A stretch of 64,000 nucleotides of DNA from Paraburkholderia aromaticivorans (GTDB lineage Bacteria; Pseudomonadota; Gammaproteobacteria; Burkholderiales; Burkholderiaceae): positions 1,860,001 to 1,924,000 of the forward strand of contig NZ_CP051516.1 of the NCBI RefSeq assembly GCF_012689525.1. Reading direction: 5' to 3'. Of the stretch, positions 18,950 to 28,735 are shown in pieces. Position numbers and translations under genes: made by a program. The notes beneath the pieces were generated by a model. That model was not told where the DNA came from, made no database searches, and was given only the letters and a program-made list of their open reading frames with translations. Position 1 is the first letter of the stretch. Every line of letters starts with the position of its first letter.

Positions 18950-18985
18950 CTGTATGTATGAACAGGTGACTGTATTTTTATACAG
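18950..18985 (-). promoter_or_regulatory. Tandem LexA boxes in the lexA promoter
   Basis: Two CTGT-N8-ACAG operators at 18950-18965 and 18970-18985, 20 bp apart start to start, directly upstream of the lexA ATG. The second box is nearly symmetric (CTGTATTTTTATACAG). Double boxes are known for autoregulated lexA genes. Confidence 0.92.
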
Positions 18986-19109
18986 TATTCGGCGCAATTC
19001 AAGCTTTACTTTAAGTTCGGGGCGAAGGGTGGCGTTGCAGCGCCGTCAAGCGATGCTCAAACACCCGTTTTCACGCCGCAACGCCTTATCCAGCTGTCAT
19101 TACCACTTT

Positions 19110-19160
19110 TGAGTATTAAAGAATGAAGAAACATTATTTTTAATGATGAAAGCCCTTCGA
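19110..19160 (+). promoter_or_regulatory. Probable sulfate-regulon promoter region with CysB-type A/T-rich site
   Basis: A markedly A/T-rich stretch in a GC-rich background, including CATTATTTTTAATG, ends about 100 nt before the sbp start. CysB activates cys promoters through A/T-rich sites upstream of -35, and a CysB-type gene closes this operon. Assignment is inference from position and composition. Confidence 0.45.
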
Positions 19161-19255
19161 TAGACTGGCCTCCAGTTGGCGCTCATGTGCACGTGACCGC
19201 GACGCAAGAAAAGACACCACACGCTGTTTCAGCGGACAACGCGGAGAAAGTTGAC

Positions 19256-20296
19256 ATGATTCACCAAGGTACGGGGCTGGCAGGCAGGACGAAGAAACTG
19301 ATCGCGGCGCTCGCATTGGGCGCGGCGGGCGCGCTCGGCGTGATGGCGCAGGCGCACGCCGCCGACACGACGCTGCTGAACGTGTCCTACGACCCGACGC
19401 GCGAGCTGTATCAGGACGTCAATCAGGCGTTCGGCAAGGAATGGAAGGCGAAGACGGGCGAGACGATCACCTTCAAGCAGTCGCACGGCGGCTCTGGCGC
19501 GCAGGCCCGCTCGGTGCTCGACGGTCTGCAGGCCGATGTCGTGACGCTGGCGCTGGCCTATGACATCGACGCACTGGCCGGTAAGGGTTTGCTGGACAAG
19601 GGCTGGCAGAAGCGTTTGCCGGATAACGCGTCGCCGTACACGTCGACGATCGTGTTTCTGGTGCGCAAGGGCAACCCGAAGCACATCAAGGATTGGGACG
19701 ATCTGACCAAGCCGGGCGTGTCGATCGTGACGCCGAATCCGAAGACGTCGGGCGGCGCGCGCTGGAACTACCTCGCGGCCTGGGCGTATGCCGAGCATCA
19801 ACCTGGCGGCAATGATCAGAAGGCCAAGGAATTCGTCGGCAAGCTGTACAAGAATGCCGGCGTGCTGGATTCGGGCGCGCGCGGCGCGACCACCAGCTTC
19901 GTGCAACGCGGTATCGGCGACGTGCTGATCGCATGGGAAAACGAAGCGTTCCTGTCGCTGAAGGAATTCGGTCCGGAGAAGTTCGAGATCGTGGTGCCAT
20001 CGGTCAGCATTCTGGCTGAGCCGCCGGTCGCGGTGGTGGACAAGGTGGTCGACAAGCACGGCACGCGCAAGGAAGCCGAAGCGTATCTGAACTTCCTGTA
20101 CAGCGAGCAAGGGCAGGAGATCGCGGCGAAGAACTTCTACCGTCCGCGTTCGAACAAGGTGCCGGCCGAGCTGACCGCCAAGTTTCCGAAGCTAAAGCTG
20201 TACACGGTGGACGATTCGTTCGGCGGCTGGGCCAACGCGCAGAAGACGCACTTTGCCGACGGCGGCGTGTTCGATTCGATCTATCAACCGCAGTAA
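19256..20296 (+). CDS. sbp: Sulfate ABC transporter substrate-binding protein
   Basis: 346 residues. Start at [10 protein letters not shown] with GGAGAAAG upstream; the signal peptide (about 1-36) ends at AHA before [17 protein letters not shown]. The conserved sulfate-binding segments [16 protein letters not shown] and [15 protein letters not shown] are present. It captures sulfate or thiosulfate in the periplasm and delivers it to CysTW. First gene of the uptake operon; a strong hairpin separates it from cysT. Confidence 0.94.
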   Translation: MIHQGTGLAGRTKKLIAALALGAAGALGVMAQAHAADTTLLNVSYDPTRELYQDVNQAFGKEWKAKTGETITFKQSHGGSGAQARSVLDGLQADVVTLALAYDIDALAGKGLLDKGWQKRLPDNASPYTSTIVFLVRKGNPKHIKDWDDLTKPGVSIVTPNPKTSGGARWNYLAAWAYAEHQPGGNDQKAKEFVGKLYKNAGVLDSGARGATTSFVQRGIGDVLIAWENEAFLSLKEFGPEKFEIVVPSVSILAEPPVAVVDKVVDKHGTRKEAEAYLNFLYSEQGQEIAAKNFYRPRSNKVPAELTAKFPKLKLYTVDDSFGGWANAQKTHFADGGVFDSIYQPQ

Positions 20297-20358
20297 CTAT
20301 TGAGCCGTTGCCTTCACCGGCATAGGCAACGAAGCGACGCGGCAACGCGTCACTCCCG

Positions 20359-20384
20359 AGCGCGCCCCATGGGGCGCGCTTTTG
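20359..20384 (+). terminator. Intercistronic stem-loop between sbp and cysT
   Basis: Self-complementary AGCGCGCCCC/GGGGCGCGCT with essentially no loop, then TTTTGG. In a transporter operon such a hairpin usually reduces read-through or protects the 5' message, giving more binding protein than permease. Confidence 0.7.
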
Positions 20385-20439
20385 GCCGCCAGGGCCCGGC
20401 GGCCGGCAACACGAGCATCAACCTGAACGAGTAACGAGC

Positions 20440-21342
20440 ATGACGACGTTGACCTTCCGAAAACCGAGCGCGTTGCCTGGTTTTGGCCTGACACTCGGCA
20501 TCACGGTGGCTTATCTGAGCCTCGTGGTGCTGATTCCGCTTGCGGCGACCTTTCTCAAGACAGCCACGCTCGACTGGAGCCAGTTCGTGCGCGCGGTGAG
20601 CTCGCCGCGCGTGCTCGCGTCGTATCGGCTCACATTCTTTTCCGCGCTCGGCGGCGCGCTGATCAACGCGGTGTTCGGCTTTCTGGTGGCGTGGGTGCTG
20701 GTGCGCTACACGTTCCCGTTCAAGCGCATCGTCGATGCCGTGGTCGATCTGCCGTTCGCGCTGCCCACCTCGGTCGCCGGCATTTCGCTCGCGGCCGTGT
20801 ACGCGGGCAACGGCTGGATCGGGCAGTTCCTCGAACCGCTCGGCCTGAAGATCGCCTTTACGCCGGCGGGCGTGCTGGTCGCGCTGACGTTCATCGGTTT
20901 GCCGTTCGTCGTGCGTACGGTGCAGCCGGTGCTCGAAGAGTTCGAACGCGAACAGGAAGAAGCGGCGGCCTGCCTCGGCGCCTCGCGCTGGCTGACGTTT
21001 CGCCGCGTAGTGTTGCCGGCGGTGTTTCCGGCTTTGCTGACGGGCTTCGCGCTGGCTTTTGCGCGCGCGCTCGGCGAGTACGGTTCCGTGATCTTCATCG
21101 CCGGTAATGTGCCGATGAAATCGGAAATCACGTCGCTGCTCATCATCACCAAGTTGGAGCAATACGACTATGCGGGCGCTACGGCCATCGCGGTCGTGAT
21201 GCTGGTCGTGTCGTTCCTGATGCTGCTTTTCATCAATACGTTGCAGTGGTTTTTGCAGCGCCGTACGAGCCGCGGTGGAGCGGGTCCGGCGCCTGCCGCC
21301 GCGAGTGTCGCCGCGATCGGCGTTGGCGGAGGTGCGCAATGA
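20440..21342 (+). CDS. cysT: Sulfate ABC transporter permease CysT (CysU)
   Basis: 300 residues, about six membrane segments, with the permease coupling loop [21 protein letters not shown]. Starts [18 protein letters not shown], typical of CysT. Forms the membrane channel with CysW; ATP hydrolysis by CysA drives sulfate import. The stop overlaps the cysW start (ATGA). Confidence 0.94.
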   Translation: MTTLTFRKPSALPGFGLTLGITVAYLSLVVLIPLAATFLKTATLDWSQFVRAVSSPRVLASYRLTFFSALGGALINAVFGFLVAWVLVRYTFPFKRIVDAVVDLPFALPTSVAGISLAAVYAGNGWIGQFLEPLGLKIAFTPAGVLVALTFIGLPFVVRTVQPVLEEFEREQEEAAACLGASRWLTFRRVVLPAVFPALLTGFALAFARALGEYGSVIFIAGNVPMKSEITSLLIITKLEQYDYAGATAIAVVMLVVSFLMLLFINTLQWFLQRRTSRGGAGPAPAAASVAAIGVGGGAQ

Positions 21343-22358
21343 GCCGCGATTCCGTGAAGAATGCCGGTGCAGCAGCCACCGTAGCCGTGGCGCCGCGCGC
21401 GCCGCTGAACGTTGCGCGCCGGCCCGATCCGGTCACCGAACCGCCCCTCGTGCGCTGGCTTCTGACCGGCGTCGCACTGCTGTTTCTCGCGCTGTTTCTC
21501 GTCGTGCCGCTCGCCGCCGTGTTCTATCAGGCGTTGAACAAGGGGCTCGGTTTTTATCTGGAATCGCTCGCCGATCCGGACGCGCTCTCGGCGATCAAGC
21601 TCACCGTGATCACCGCCGCGATCGCGGTGCCGCTGAACCTCGTGTTCGGTCTCGTGGCGTCATGGTGTATCGCCAAGTTCGAGTTCCGCGGCAAGGCGCT
21701 GCTGACCACACTGATCGATCTGCCGTTTTCGGTGTCGCCGGTGATCTCGGGCTTGATCTATGTGCTGATGTTCGGCGCGCAGGGCTGGTTCGGCCCGTGG
21801 CTGCAAGCGCACGACGTGCAAATCATTTTCGCGGTGCCGGGCATCGTGATGGCGACGGTCTTCGTCACGTTCCCGTTCGTCGCACGAGAACTGATTCCGC
21901 TGATGCAGGCACAAGGCAACGACGAAGAAGAAGCCGCGCACGTGCTCGGCGCGTCGGGCTGGCAGATCTTCCGCCGCGTCACGCTGCCCAACGTCAAATG
22001 GGGCCTGCTGTACGGCGTGATCCTGTGTAACGCGCGGGCGATGGGCGAGTTCGGCGCGGTGTCGGTGGTATCGGGCCATATTCGCGGGCAGACCGACACG
22101 ATGCCGCTGCACGTCGAAATTCTCTACAACGAATACAACTTCTCGGCGGCGTTCGCCGTGGCGTCGGTGTTGGCACTGCTTGCACTCGTGACGCTCGGCC
22201 TGAAACTGCTCGCCGAGCGTCATATGTCGGCGGAACTGTCGGCCGCGCGCGACGTGCCCGCGTACGCCGGTCCCGTCACGCCGCCGGCTATCGCAACACA
22301 CGCCACGCGCGCCACGCATGCATCGCAGCAACACCCGCTCAAGCAAGGAGAGCTGTAA
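21339..22358 (+). CDS. cysW: Sulfate ABC transporter permease CysW
   Basis: 339 residues with about six membrane segments and the loop [21 protein letters not shown]. The start is the ATG overlapping the cysT stop; the longer upstream frame is internal to cysT. The C-terminal tail is Ala/Thr/His-rich and ends at TAATG, overlapping the cysA start by one base. Confidence 0.94.
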   Translation: MSRDSVKNAGAAATVAVAPRAPLNVARRPDPVTEPPLVRWLLTGVALLFLALFLVVPLAAVFYQALNKGLGFYLESLADPDALSAIKLTVITAAIAVPLNLVFGLVASWCIAKFEFRGKALLTTLIDLPFSVSPVISGLIYVLMFGAQGWFGPWLQAHDVQIIFAVPGIVMATVFVTFPFVARELIPLMQAQGNDEEEAAHVLGASGWQIFRRVTLPNVKWGLLYGVILCNARAMGEFGAVSVVSGHIRGQTDTMPLHVEILYNEYNFSAAFAVASVLALLALVTLGLKLLAERHMSAELSAARDVPAYAGPVTPPAIATHATRATHASQQHPLKQGEL

Positions 22359-23416
22359 TGGGTATCACCGTTCGTAACCTGCAGAAGCGCTTCGGCGATT
22401 TCGTCGCGCTCGATAACGTCTCGCTCGACTTTCCGCCGGGTGAACTGGTTGCGCTGCTCGGGCCATCGGGTTGTGGCAAGACGACCTTGCTGCGCGTGAT
22501 CGCCGGCCTCGAATACGCCGACGGCGGCCAGGTCGTGCTGCAAGGCCAGGACGTAGCGACGGTCGGCGCGCGCGAGCGGGAAGTGGGCTTCGTGTTCCAG
22601 CATTACGCGCTGTTCCGCCATATGACGGTGTTCGAGAACGTGGCGTTCGGCTTGCGCGTGAAGCCGCGCAAGGAGCGTCCTTCGGAAGCGGTGATCCGCG
22701 AGAAGGTGCATGAACTGCTCAAGCTCGTGCAGCTCGACTGGCTCGCGCAACGCTATCCGTCGGAATTGTCGGGCGGCCAGCGGCAACGTATCGCGCTCGC
22801 TCGCGCGTTGGCCGTCGAACCGAAAGTGCTGCTGCTCGACGAACCGTTCGGCGCATTGGATGCGAAGGTGCGCAAGGAATTGCGCAGCTGGCTGCGTCGT
22901 CTGCATGACGATCTGCATATCTCGACGATTTTCGTCACGCACGATCAGGAAGAGGCGCTCGAAGTGGCCGACCGTATCGTCGTGCTGAATCGCGGGCACG
23001 TGGAGCAGGTGGGTAGTCCGCAGGACGTGTACGACCATCCGCAGACCTCGTTCGTCTATGAGTTTCTCGGTGCGGCGAACCGTCTGCACGGCAACGTCGA
23101 CGCGAGCGGTTTCGTGGTGGACGGCGCGGCGCTGCCGGTTTCCATCAAGGCCGATTTCAGCGGCCCGGCGTTCGCCTATGTGCGTCCGCACGATCTGCAG
23201 TTGTATCCGCAGGCGTCGGGCCATCGCGAAGGCATCGTCGTCGATGTGCGGCGCGTGGTGACGCTGGGCGGCTCGGTGCGGGTCGAACTCGCGGGCCGCG
23301 AGGGCAATCTGCTCGAAGCCGAACTCGATCGCGAAGCGTGGCGCGATCTGCAACTCGCCATCGGCGACGGCGTGACGGCGGTGCCGCGCGCTTTGCGCGT
23401 TTTCCCGGCGCAGTAA
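22358..23416 (+). CDS. cysA: Sulfate ABC transporter ATPase
   Basis: 352 residues. Walker A GPSGCGKT (35-42), signature [15 protein letters not shown], Walker [13 protein letters not shown], switch His in FVTHDQEE, and a C-terminal TOBE-type regulatory domain from about residue 240. It hydrolyses ATP for sulfate/thiosulfate import through CysTW. Confidence 0.95.
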   Translation: MGITVRNLQKRFGDFVALDNVSLDFPPGELVALLGPSGCGKTTLLRVIAGLEYADGGQVVLQGQDVATVGAREREVGFVFQHYALFRHMTVFENVAFGLRVKPRKERPSEAVIREKVHELLKLVQLDWLAQRYPSELSGGQRQRIALARALAVEPKVLLLDEPFGALDAKVRKELRSWLRRLHDDLHISTIFVTHDQEEALEVADRIVVLNRGHVEQVGSPQDVYDHPQTSFVYEFLGAANRLHGNVDASGFVVDGAALPVSIKADFSGPAFAYVRPHDLQLYPQASGHREGIVVDVRRVVTLGGSVRVELAGREGNLLEAELDREAWRDLQLAIGDGVTAVPRALRVFPAQ

Positions 23417-23499
23417 GCGCGGTCAAACGCGTAGCAATACAACTCGGTGTTTCAATCAAACTCAAATAACTCAACTCTGGCCGAACCGGAGACATACAG

Positions 23500-24426
23500 A
23501 TGAATTTTCAGCAATTGCGCTTCGTGCGCGAAGCCGTGCGTCAGAACATGAATCTGACCGAGGTGGCGAACGTGCTGTACACGTCGCAGTCGGGCGTATC
23601 GAAACAGATCAAGGATCTGGAGGACGAACTCGGCGTCGACATTTTCATTCGACGCGGCAAGCGTCTGACGGGCCTCACCGAGCCGGGCAAGGCGGTGCAT
23701 CAACTGATCGAGCGGATGCTGCTCGACGCCGAGAATCTGCGCCGCGTCGCGCGCCAGTACGCCGATCAGGACAGCGGTCACCTCGTCGTGGCGACCACCC
23801 ACACGCAGGCGCGCTACGCGTTGCCGAAGGTGATCCGTCAATTCACCGAGGTGTTCCCGAAAGTGCATCTGGCGCTGCGTCAAGGCAGTCCGCAACAGAT
23901 CGCGCAGATGATCATCAACGGCGAAGCGGACATCGGCATCTCCACCGAAGCGCTCGACCGTTTCCCGGATATCGTCACGTTCCCGTGCTATTCATGGCAT
24001 CACGTCGTGGTCGTGCCGAAGGGGCATCCGCTGGTGGGCCGGCCGAATCTGACGCTCGACGAGATCGCCGAATTCCCGATCGTCACGTACGACCAGGATT
24101 TCACGGGCCGGTCGCATATCGACCAGGCATTCGCGAAAGCGGGCGCGTTGCCCGACGTCGTGCTGACCGCGATCGACGCCGACGTGATCAAGACCTATGT
24201 CGAACTCGGCATGGGCATCGGCGTGGTCGCGGCGATGGCCTACGATCCGAAGCGCGACACGGAACTGGTCGCGCTCGACACGCAGCATCTGTTCGAGGCG
24301 AGCACGACGCGGGTCGGTTTGCGCAAGGGCGCGTTCTTGCGCGCGTACGCGTACCGGTTGATCGAGATGTTCGCGCCGCAGTTGAACGAAGCGGATATCG
24401 CCGCGCAGTTGCGCGAAGCGGTCTGA
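23500..24426 (+). CDS. cysB: CysB-type LysR regulator of sulfur assimilation
   Basis: 308 residues starting MNFQQLRFVREAVRQNMNLTEVANVLYTSQSGVSKQ, the distinctive CysB/Cbl N-terminus. The effector domain has the anion-binding TTHTQARYALP segment. It activates sulfate-uptake and cysteine-synthesis genes in response to acetylserine or sulfate status. Located 83 nt after cysA, on the same strand, so part of or next to its own target operon. Cbl cannot be fully excluded. Confidence 0.9.
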   Translation: MNFQQLRFVREAVRQNMNLTEVANVLYTSQSGVSKQIKDLEDELGVDIFIRRGKRLTGLTEPGKAVHQLIERMLLDAENLRRVARQYADQDSGHLVVATTHTQARYALPKVIRQFTEVFPKVHLALRQGSPQQIAQMIINGEADIGISTEALDRFPDIVTFPCYSWHHVVVVPKGHPLVGRPNLTLDEIAEFPIVTYDQDFTGRSHIDQAFAKAGALPDVVLTAIDADVIKTYVELGMGIGVVAAMAYDPKRDTELVALDTQHLFEASTTRVGLRKGAFLRAYAYRLIEMFAPQLNEADIAAQLREAV

Positions 24427-24647
24427 CGGATGCGCCGGATCGTGGCGGTCCGGCGCAGGGCACGAACGGCGCCGCGTGAACTCATCGCGATGCCAGTGCG
24501 AACTTCATATGCGCTGCGGCTGGCCTCGATACAAACGTCAGGTCAGCTCGTGGCGCACTGAGCGCCGGCCTCATCCAGCTTCAAAACGAACGGACATCCG
24601 TTTTTTCACGCATGGCGGCGCGCGGCGCATCGCTTACAATCGCCGCC

Positions 24648-25691
24648 ATGAATACTTCGACTTCTTCTTCCGCCGCGCCTTCAGACGAAAGCGCGACGCC
24701 ACCGTTGCCGCGCATCGCCGTGCTGGCGACCGGCGGCACGATCGCCGGCGCGGCCGCGAGCGCCACCAACACATCGGGTTATCAGGCTGGTGTGATCGGC
24801 GTCGAGCAACTGCTGGCCGTGGTGCCGGCCTTGTCCACGGTGGCGCGCATCGCGCCTGAGCAGATTGCCAGCGTCGACAGCAAGGACATGGCGATGCCGC
24901 TATGGACCACGCTCGCGCAACGCATCAACACGCTGCTCGCCGACGATGATATCGACGGCGTGGTGGTCACGCACGGCACCGACACGCTCGAAGAAACCGC
25001 CTACCTGCTGCATCTGACCATCAAGTCGGACAAGCCGGTCGTGCTGACGGCGGCCATGCGCCCGGCCTCGGCGCTCTCCGCCGACGGTCCGCTGAATCTG
25101 CTGAACGCCGTGACGGTCGCGGCACAGGCGAGTTCGCGCGGGCAGGGCGTGCTGGTTGCCTTCAACAACAAGATCCACAGCGCGCGCGACGTGGTCAAGA
25201 CGAGCACCTATGCGGTCGATGCGTTTCATTCGCCCGAGATCGGCGCGCTCGGCTGGGTGCAGGACGGCCGCGTCGAATTCCAGCGCAGCGTGGTGCGTCC
25301 GCATACGCTCGCAACCGAGTTCGTGATCGGCGCGAAGTGGCCGCATGTGGAAATCGTCGTGAGTTACGCGGGCGTTTCGCGCATTGCCGTGGATGCGTTG
25401 GTCGCCGCTGGTGTGCGGGGAATCGTCGTGGCGGGCACGGGCAACGGCTCGATTCACGCCTCGCTGCAGCAGGCACTTGCCGATGCCGCCTCGCAAGGTG
25501 TCGCGGTGGTGCGTGCGTCGCGCGTGGGTTCGGGACACGTGATGCGCAACGGCGCGGCCGCCGACGACGCACTCGGTTTCGTCAGCGCGGGTTCGCTGAA
25601 TCCGTACAAGGCGCGCGTGCTGCTGATGCTGGCATTGGCCGCGGGCGCCACGGGGCCGGTGGCGTTGCAGAAGTTATTCGATACGTACTGA
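24648..25691 (+). CDS. L-asparaginase family protein
   Basis: 347 residues. The first active-site block ATGGTIAG (T31) and the second VVVTHGTDTLEETAY (about 105-119) hold the two catalytic Thr, with a Lys in TAAMRPASALSADGP region typical of type II enzymes. Hydrolyses asparagine to aspartate and ammonia. No signal peptide, so probably cytoplasmic despite the type II-like sequence. A TACAAT element lies only 13 nt before the ATG, so the message may have almost no leader. Confidence 0.88.
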   Translation: MNTSTSSSAAPSDESATPPLPRIAVLATGGTIAGAAASATNTSGYQAGVIGVEQLLAVVPALSTVARIAPEQIASVDSKDMAMPLWTTLAQRINTLLADDDIDGVVVTHGTDTLEETAYLLHLTIKSDKPVVLTAAMRPASALSADGPLNLLNAVTVAAQASSRGQGVLVAFNNKIHSARDVVKTSTYAVDAFHSPEIGALGWVQDGRVEFQRSVVRPHTLATEFVIGAKWPHVEIVVSYAGVSRIAVDALVAAGVRGIVVAGTGNGSIHASLQQALADAASQGVAVVRASRVGSGHVMRNGAAADDALGFVSAGSLNPYKARVLLMLALAAGATGPVALQKLFDTY

Positions 25692-25851
25692 TCGATTCAG
25701 CGAGGACAGGCCCGGTTCAAAGTCAGAACCGTGTCCCGCTCATGAAGCTTGAATGACAACGCGGCGCCCAGGTCATCGACCGGAGCGCCGCGTTGTCGTT
25801 TCAGCTTGAGGTTTATCGCTATCGCCGCAACGAGGCGACGTCGGCGAGCAG

Positions 25852-26253
25852 TCAGTTTGCCAGATCCGGCGGCAACTTGCCGCCGTTCGCCGCCAGTGCT
25901 TGCATCACCTGCTTGTGCAGCCAGATGTTCATGCTCGCCGAATCGTTCGTGTCGCCGCTGTAATTCAGTTCCTTTGCGAGCTCCTTGCGATGATCGAGGC
26001 TGCTCTCCACGCCGAGCGCTTTCAGCGTATCGACGATCGACGTGCGCCAGTTCAACGTTTGACCGCTCTCGCTCACGAACTGGTCCATGACGGCAGCGAC
26101 GTCGACATCAGCCAGCGGCGCGGGCGCCGGTGTAGCCGCCGGTGCGGCAGCTTGCGCCGCTGCCGGATCCGGTGTCGCCTCAACCGCGGGAGCAGGCTGG
26201 TCGGGCTTCGCTTTGCCGAAGAGCTTGTTGACGATGGTACCGAAGATGCTCAT
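25852..26253 (-). CDS. DUF3597 domain protein
   Basis: 133 residues: N-terminal SIFGTIVNKLFGKA, a Pro/Ala linker (about 20-45), then the DUF3597 domain (VDVAAVMDQFVSESGQTLNWRTSIVDTLKALG... to LPPDLAN). Small, soluble, LysM-free; role unknown. Single gene. Confidence 0.82.
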   Translation of the reverse strand: MSIFGTIVNKLFGKAKPDQPAPAVEATPDPAAAQAAAPAATPAPAPLADVDVAAVMDQFVSESGQTLNWRTSIVDTLKALGVESSLDHRKELAKELNYSGDTNDSASMNIWLHKQVMQALAANGGKLPPDLAN

Positions 26254-26808
26254 TCTGAATCCTTTGCAGATGGGTTACTGGCGCAAGCACGTTCCGCTTA
26301 CGGGTTGAACACCGGTTGGAATCGGGCGAATGATGCAGAGGACATGCGTTGCCTTGATCGGCAAGCCGCACTTGAACGCTGACACGCCCGCAACCAGACT
26401 CAACGAGTGTAGGAGAAAAGCGCGGACCGATGTGTCAAAAAAGGTCGAGCAAAGGGGACGGAGTTGCAAGCAAATGCAAGCGGACTTGCGAGCACGCGTA
26501 CGAGGGGAACTGCTAAGAGAGGTGCCGGCGAGTGGCGTGCGTGATGCACCCGCTGCGAGAGTTTGGCCGAAAAAGCATAAGCATCGTTAAACATGAAATC
26601 CGACAGCCGGACACCCGACGACGACGTCTGACCGACCAAGGCTTCCCCGGCGCCGCCGGGTGCCGCTGCGGACCCCACTTGCCGCTCTCAGCCCAGAGCG
26701 GCACGATTTGCCCGTTCCGCCATGCCTACCGCACGACGAACCGGGCGCCCCACCTGCGACTGCCATGACGTTGATCATGCAACGATCACGGCAGTCCGTA
26801 TTGCTTCC
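26254..26808. other. Intergenic region with one strong hairpin
   Basis: About 550 nt without a convincing gene. It contains a perfect 9-bp stem TGCCGCTCT/AGAGCGGCA with a 6-nt loop at 26680-26703, without a T-run, and a CATGAATGC-type purine-rich tract. I see no tRNA or other RNA gene. Confidence 0.4.
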
Positions 26809-27717
26809 TCAAGCAGCCTTGGCTTCGCTACCCGGCGCTTGCGCGACTTCGAAATTCGCCATGATTTCAAGCGCCCGCACCATCGCGGAGTGATCCCATG
26901 CCTTGCCACCGTTCGCCGCGCATACGCTGAACAGTTGCTGTGCGCTCGCCGTATGCGGCAGGGCGATGCCGAGCTTGCGCGCGCCGTCGAGTGCGAGGTT
27001 CAGATCCTTCTGGTGCAGTTCGATGCGGAAACCCGGATCGAATTTGCGCTTGGTCATGCGCTCGCCGTGCACTTCGAGAATCCGCGACGAGGCGAAGCCG
27101 CCCATCAAAGCCTTGCGCACGCGTTCCGGATCGGCGCCCGAGCGCGACGCGAACAGCAGCGCTTCGGCCACGGCTTCGATGTTCAGCGCGACGATGATCT
27201 GGTTCGCGACCTTGCAGGTCTGACCCGCGCCGTTGTCGCCGATCAGCGAGATGTTCTTGCCCATCAGTTCGAACAGCGGCTTGGCCGTGGCGAACGCCTT
27301 TTCCGGGCCGCCCACCATGATCGTCAACGATGCTTCACGCGCGCCGACTTCGCCGCCGGAGACCGGCGCGTCCAGGTAGTCGACGCCGAGAGCGTTGATC
27401 TTCTTCGCGAACGCTTGCGTGTCGAGCGGCGAGATCGAGCTCATGTCGATCACGAGCTTGCCTTGCGAGAGGCCGGCGGCGACGCCGTCATCGGCGAACA
27501 GCACGTTGGCGACGTCAGGCGTGTCCGGCACCATGATGATGACGATGTCGGCGGCCTGCGCGACAGCGGTCGAATTCGCGACGACGCTCGTCGTCTTGCT
27601 CAGATCTTCCGGCACCGGGTACGCGCCATTCACGAACAGCGTGTGGCCGCCCTTGATGAGGTTGCGCGCCATGTGCGCGCCCATGATGCCGAGGCCGATG
27701 AAACCGATCTTTGCCAT
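26809..27717 (-). CDS. glxR: Tartronate semialdehyde reductase (2-hydroxy-3-oxopropionate reductase)
   Basis: 302 residues of the beta-hydroxyacid dehydrogenase family: dinucleotide motif GFIGLGIMG (4-12), substrate segment DAPVSGGEVGA and catalytic Lys in GQTCKVANQI (about 171). It reduces tartronate semialdehyde to glycerate, the third step after Gcl and Hyi, which are encoded just upstream on the same strand. The set converts glyoxylate to glycerate. Confidence 0.93.
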   Translation of the reverse strand: MAKIGFIGLGIMGAHMARNLIKGGHTLFVNGAYPVPEDLSKTTSVVANSTAVAQAADIVIIMVPDTPDVANVLFADDGVAAGLSQGKLVIDMSSISPLDTQAFAKKINALGVDYLDAPVSGGEVGAREASLTIMVGGPEKAFATAKPLFELMGKNISLIGDNGAGQTCKVANQIIVALNIEAVAEALLFASRSGADPERVRKALMGGFASSRILEVHGERMTKRKFDPGFRIELHQKDLNLALDGARKLGIALPHTASAQQLFSVCAANGGKAWDHSAMVRALEIMANFEVAQAPGSEAKAA

Positions 27718-27742
27718 GTGTCTAAATCTCCAGTGTTGTTAG

Positions 27743-27768
27743 GTGTCCCTCTAGGGACTTCCTTTGGG
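27743..27768. repeat. Short dispersed repeat, copy 2 (GTGTCCC...GGGAC hairpin)
   Basis: GTGTCCCT, 3-nt loop CTA, then GGGACTTCCTTTGGG, between glxR and hyi. Matches the copy at 15314-15340 except in the loop. Confidence 0.7.
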
Positions 27769-27812
27769 GCGTCGAGCGCCTGATCCCGCCCGGCAATCAG
27801 GCAATGCGGCGC

Positions 27813-28622
27813 TCAGGCGGCGGCGTGCGCCGCGCCGCGGGTTTGCCCGGCCACGCTCTGCACCCAGCCGAGGCCGGCGGTGGTCGTCGTGCGCGGTTTG
27901 TATTCGCAGCCGACGTAGCCGTCGTAGCCGAGCGAGTCGAGCAGCTCGAACAGAAACGGGTAGTTGATTTCGCCGGTGCCCGGTTCATTGCGGCCGGGGT
28001 TGTCGGCGAGCTGGATGTGCGCGATCTGCGGCAGATTTTTCTTGATGGTCGCCGCGAGTTCGCCTTCCATCCGTTGCATGTGATAGATGTCGTATTGCAG
28101 GAACAGATTGTCCGAATCGACCGCGCGAATCACATCGAGGCCTTCGCCCGAGCGGTTCAGTGCGAAGCCCGGAATATCGTAAGAGTTGCACGGCTCGACC
28201 AGCAGCTTGATGCCGGCCTTCTTCAGTTCGCCCGCGGCGAAGCGCAGGTTGTCGACGATCGTCGAGCGCGCCTTGTCCGCATCGACGCCGGCCGTCGGAA
28301 TGCCGACGAGGCAGTTCAGTTGCGGCACCTTCAGTGCTTTCGCGTATTCGATCGCGCGGCCGACGCCTTCCTGGAACTCGCTCACGCGATCCGGCAGGCA
28401 CGCGATGCCGCGTTCGCCCGCTTCCCAGTTGCCCGCGGGCAGGTTGTGCAGCACCAGCTTCAGGCGGTTCTGCTGCAGACGCTCGCTCAATTCAGCGATC
28501 TGATACGGATACGGAAACAGGAATTCGACGGCGTGAAAGCCCGCGTCCGCCGCAGCCGCAAAGCGGTCGAGGAACGGGACTTCGTTGAACAGCATGGTGA
28601 GATTCGCTGCGAATTTCGGCAT
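27813..28622 (-). CDS. hyi: Hydroxypyruvate isomerase
   Basis: 269 residues of the AP endonuclease 2/xylose isomerase-like barrel family: starts MPKFAANLTMLFNEVPFLDRF, with metal-binding segments LLVEPCNSYDIPGF, QYDIYHMQ and GCEYKP. It interconverts hydroxypyruvate and tartronate semialdehyde. Start chosen at MPKF, the family N-terminus, rather than an ATG 27 nt upstream. Sits between gcl and glxR. Confidence 0.92.
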   Translation of the reverse strand: MPKFAANLTMLFNEVPFLDRFAAAADAGFHAVEFLFPYPYQIAELSERLQQNRLKLVLHNLPAGNWEAGERGIACLPDRVSEFQEGVGRAIEYAKALKVPQLNCLVGIPTAGVDADKARSTIVDNLRFAAGELKKAGIKLLVEPCNSYDIPGFALNRSGEGLDVIRAVDSDNLFLQYDIYHMQRMEGELAATIKKNLPQIAHIQLADNPGRNEPGTGEINYPFLFELLDSLGYDGYVGCEYKPRTTTTAGLGWVQSVAGQTRGAAHAAA

Positions 28623-28735
28623 GGTGCGTCTGTCTCTCTGGTCGGTCAATGGAATAACTTCGTGAGGCGGTTCGGTGTTGGAGAACCGCGCTCACGTGAT
28701 GCTCATCGGTACAGCGCGTCAGGCAACTCAGCAAA

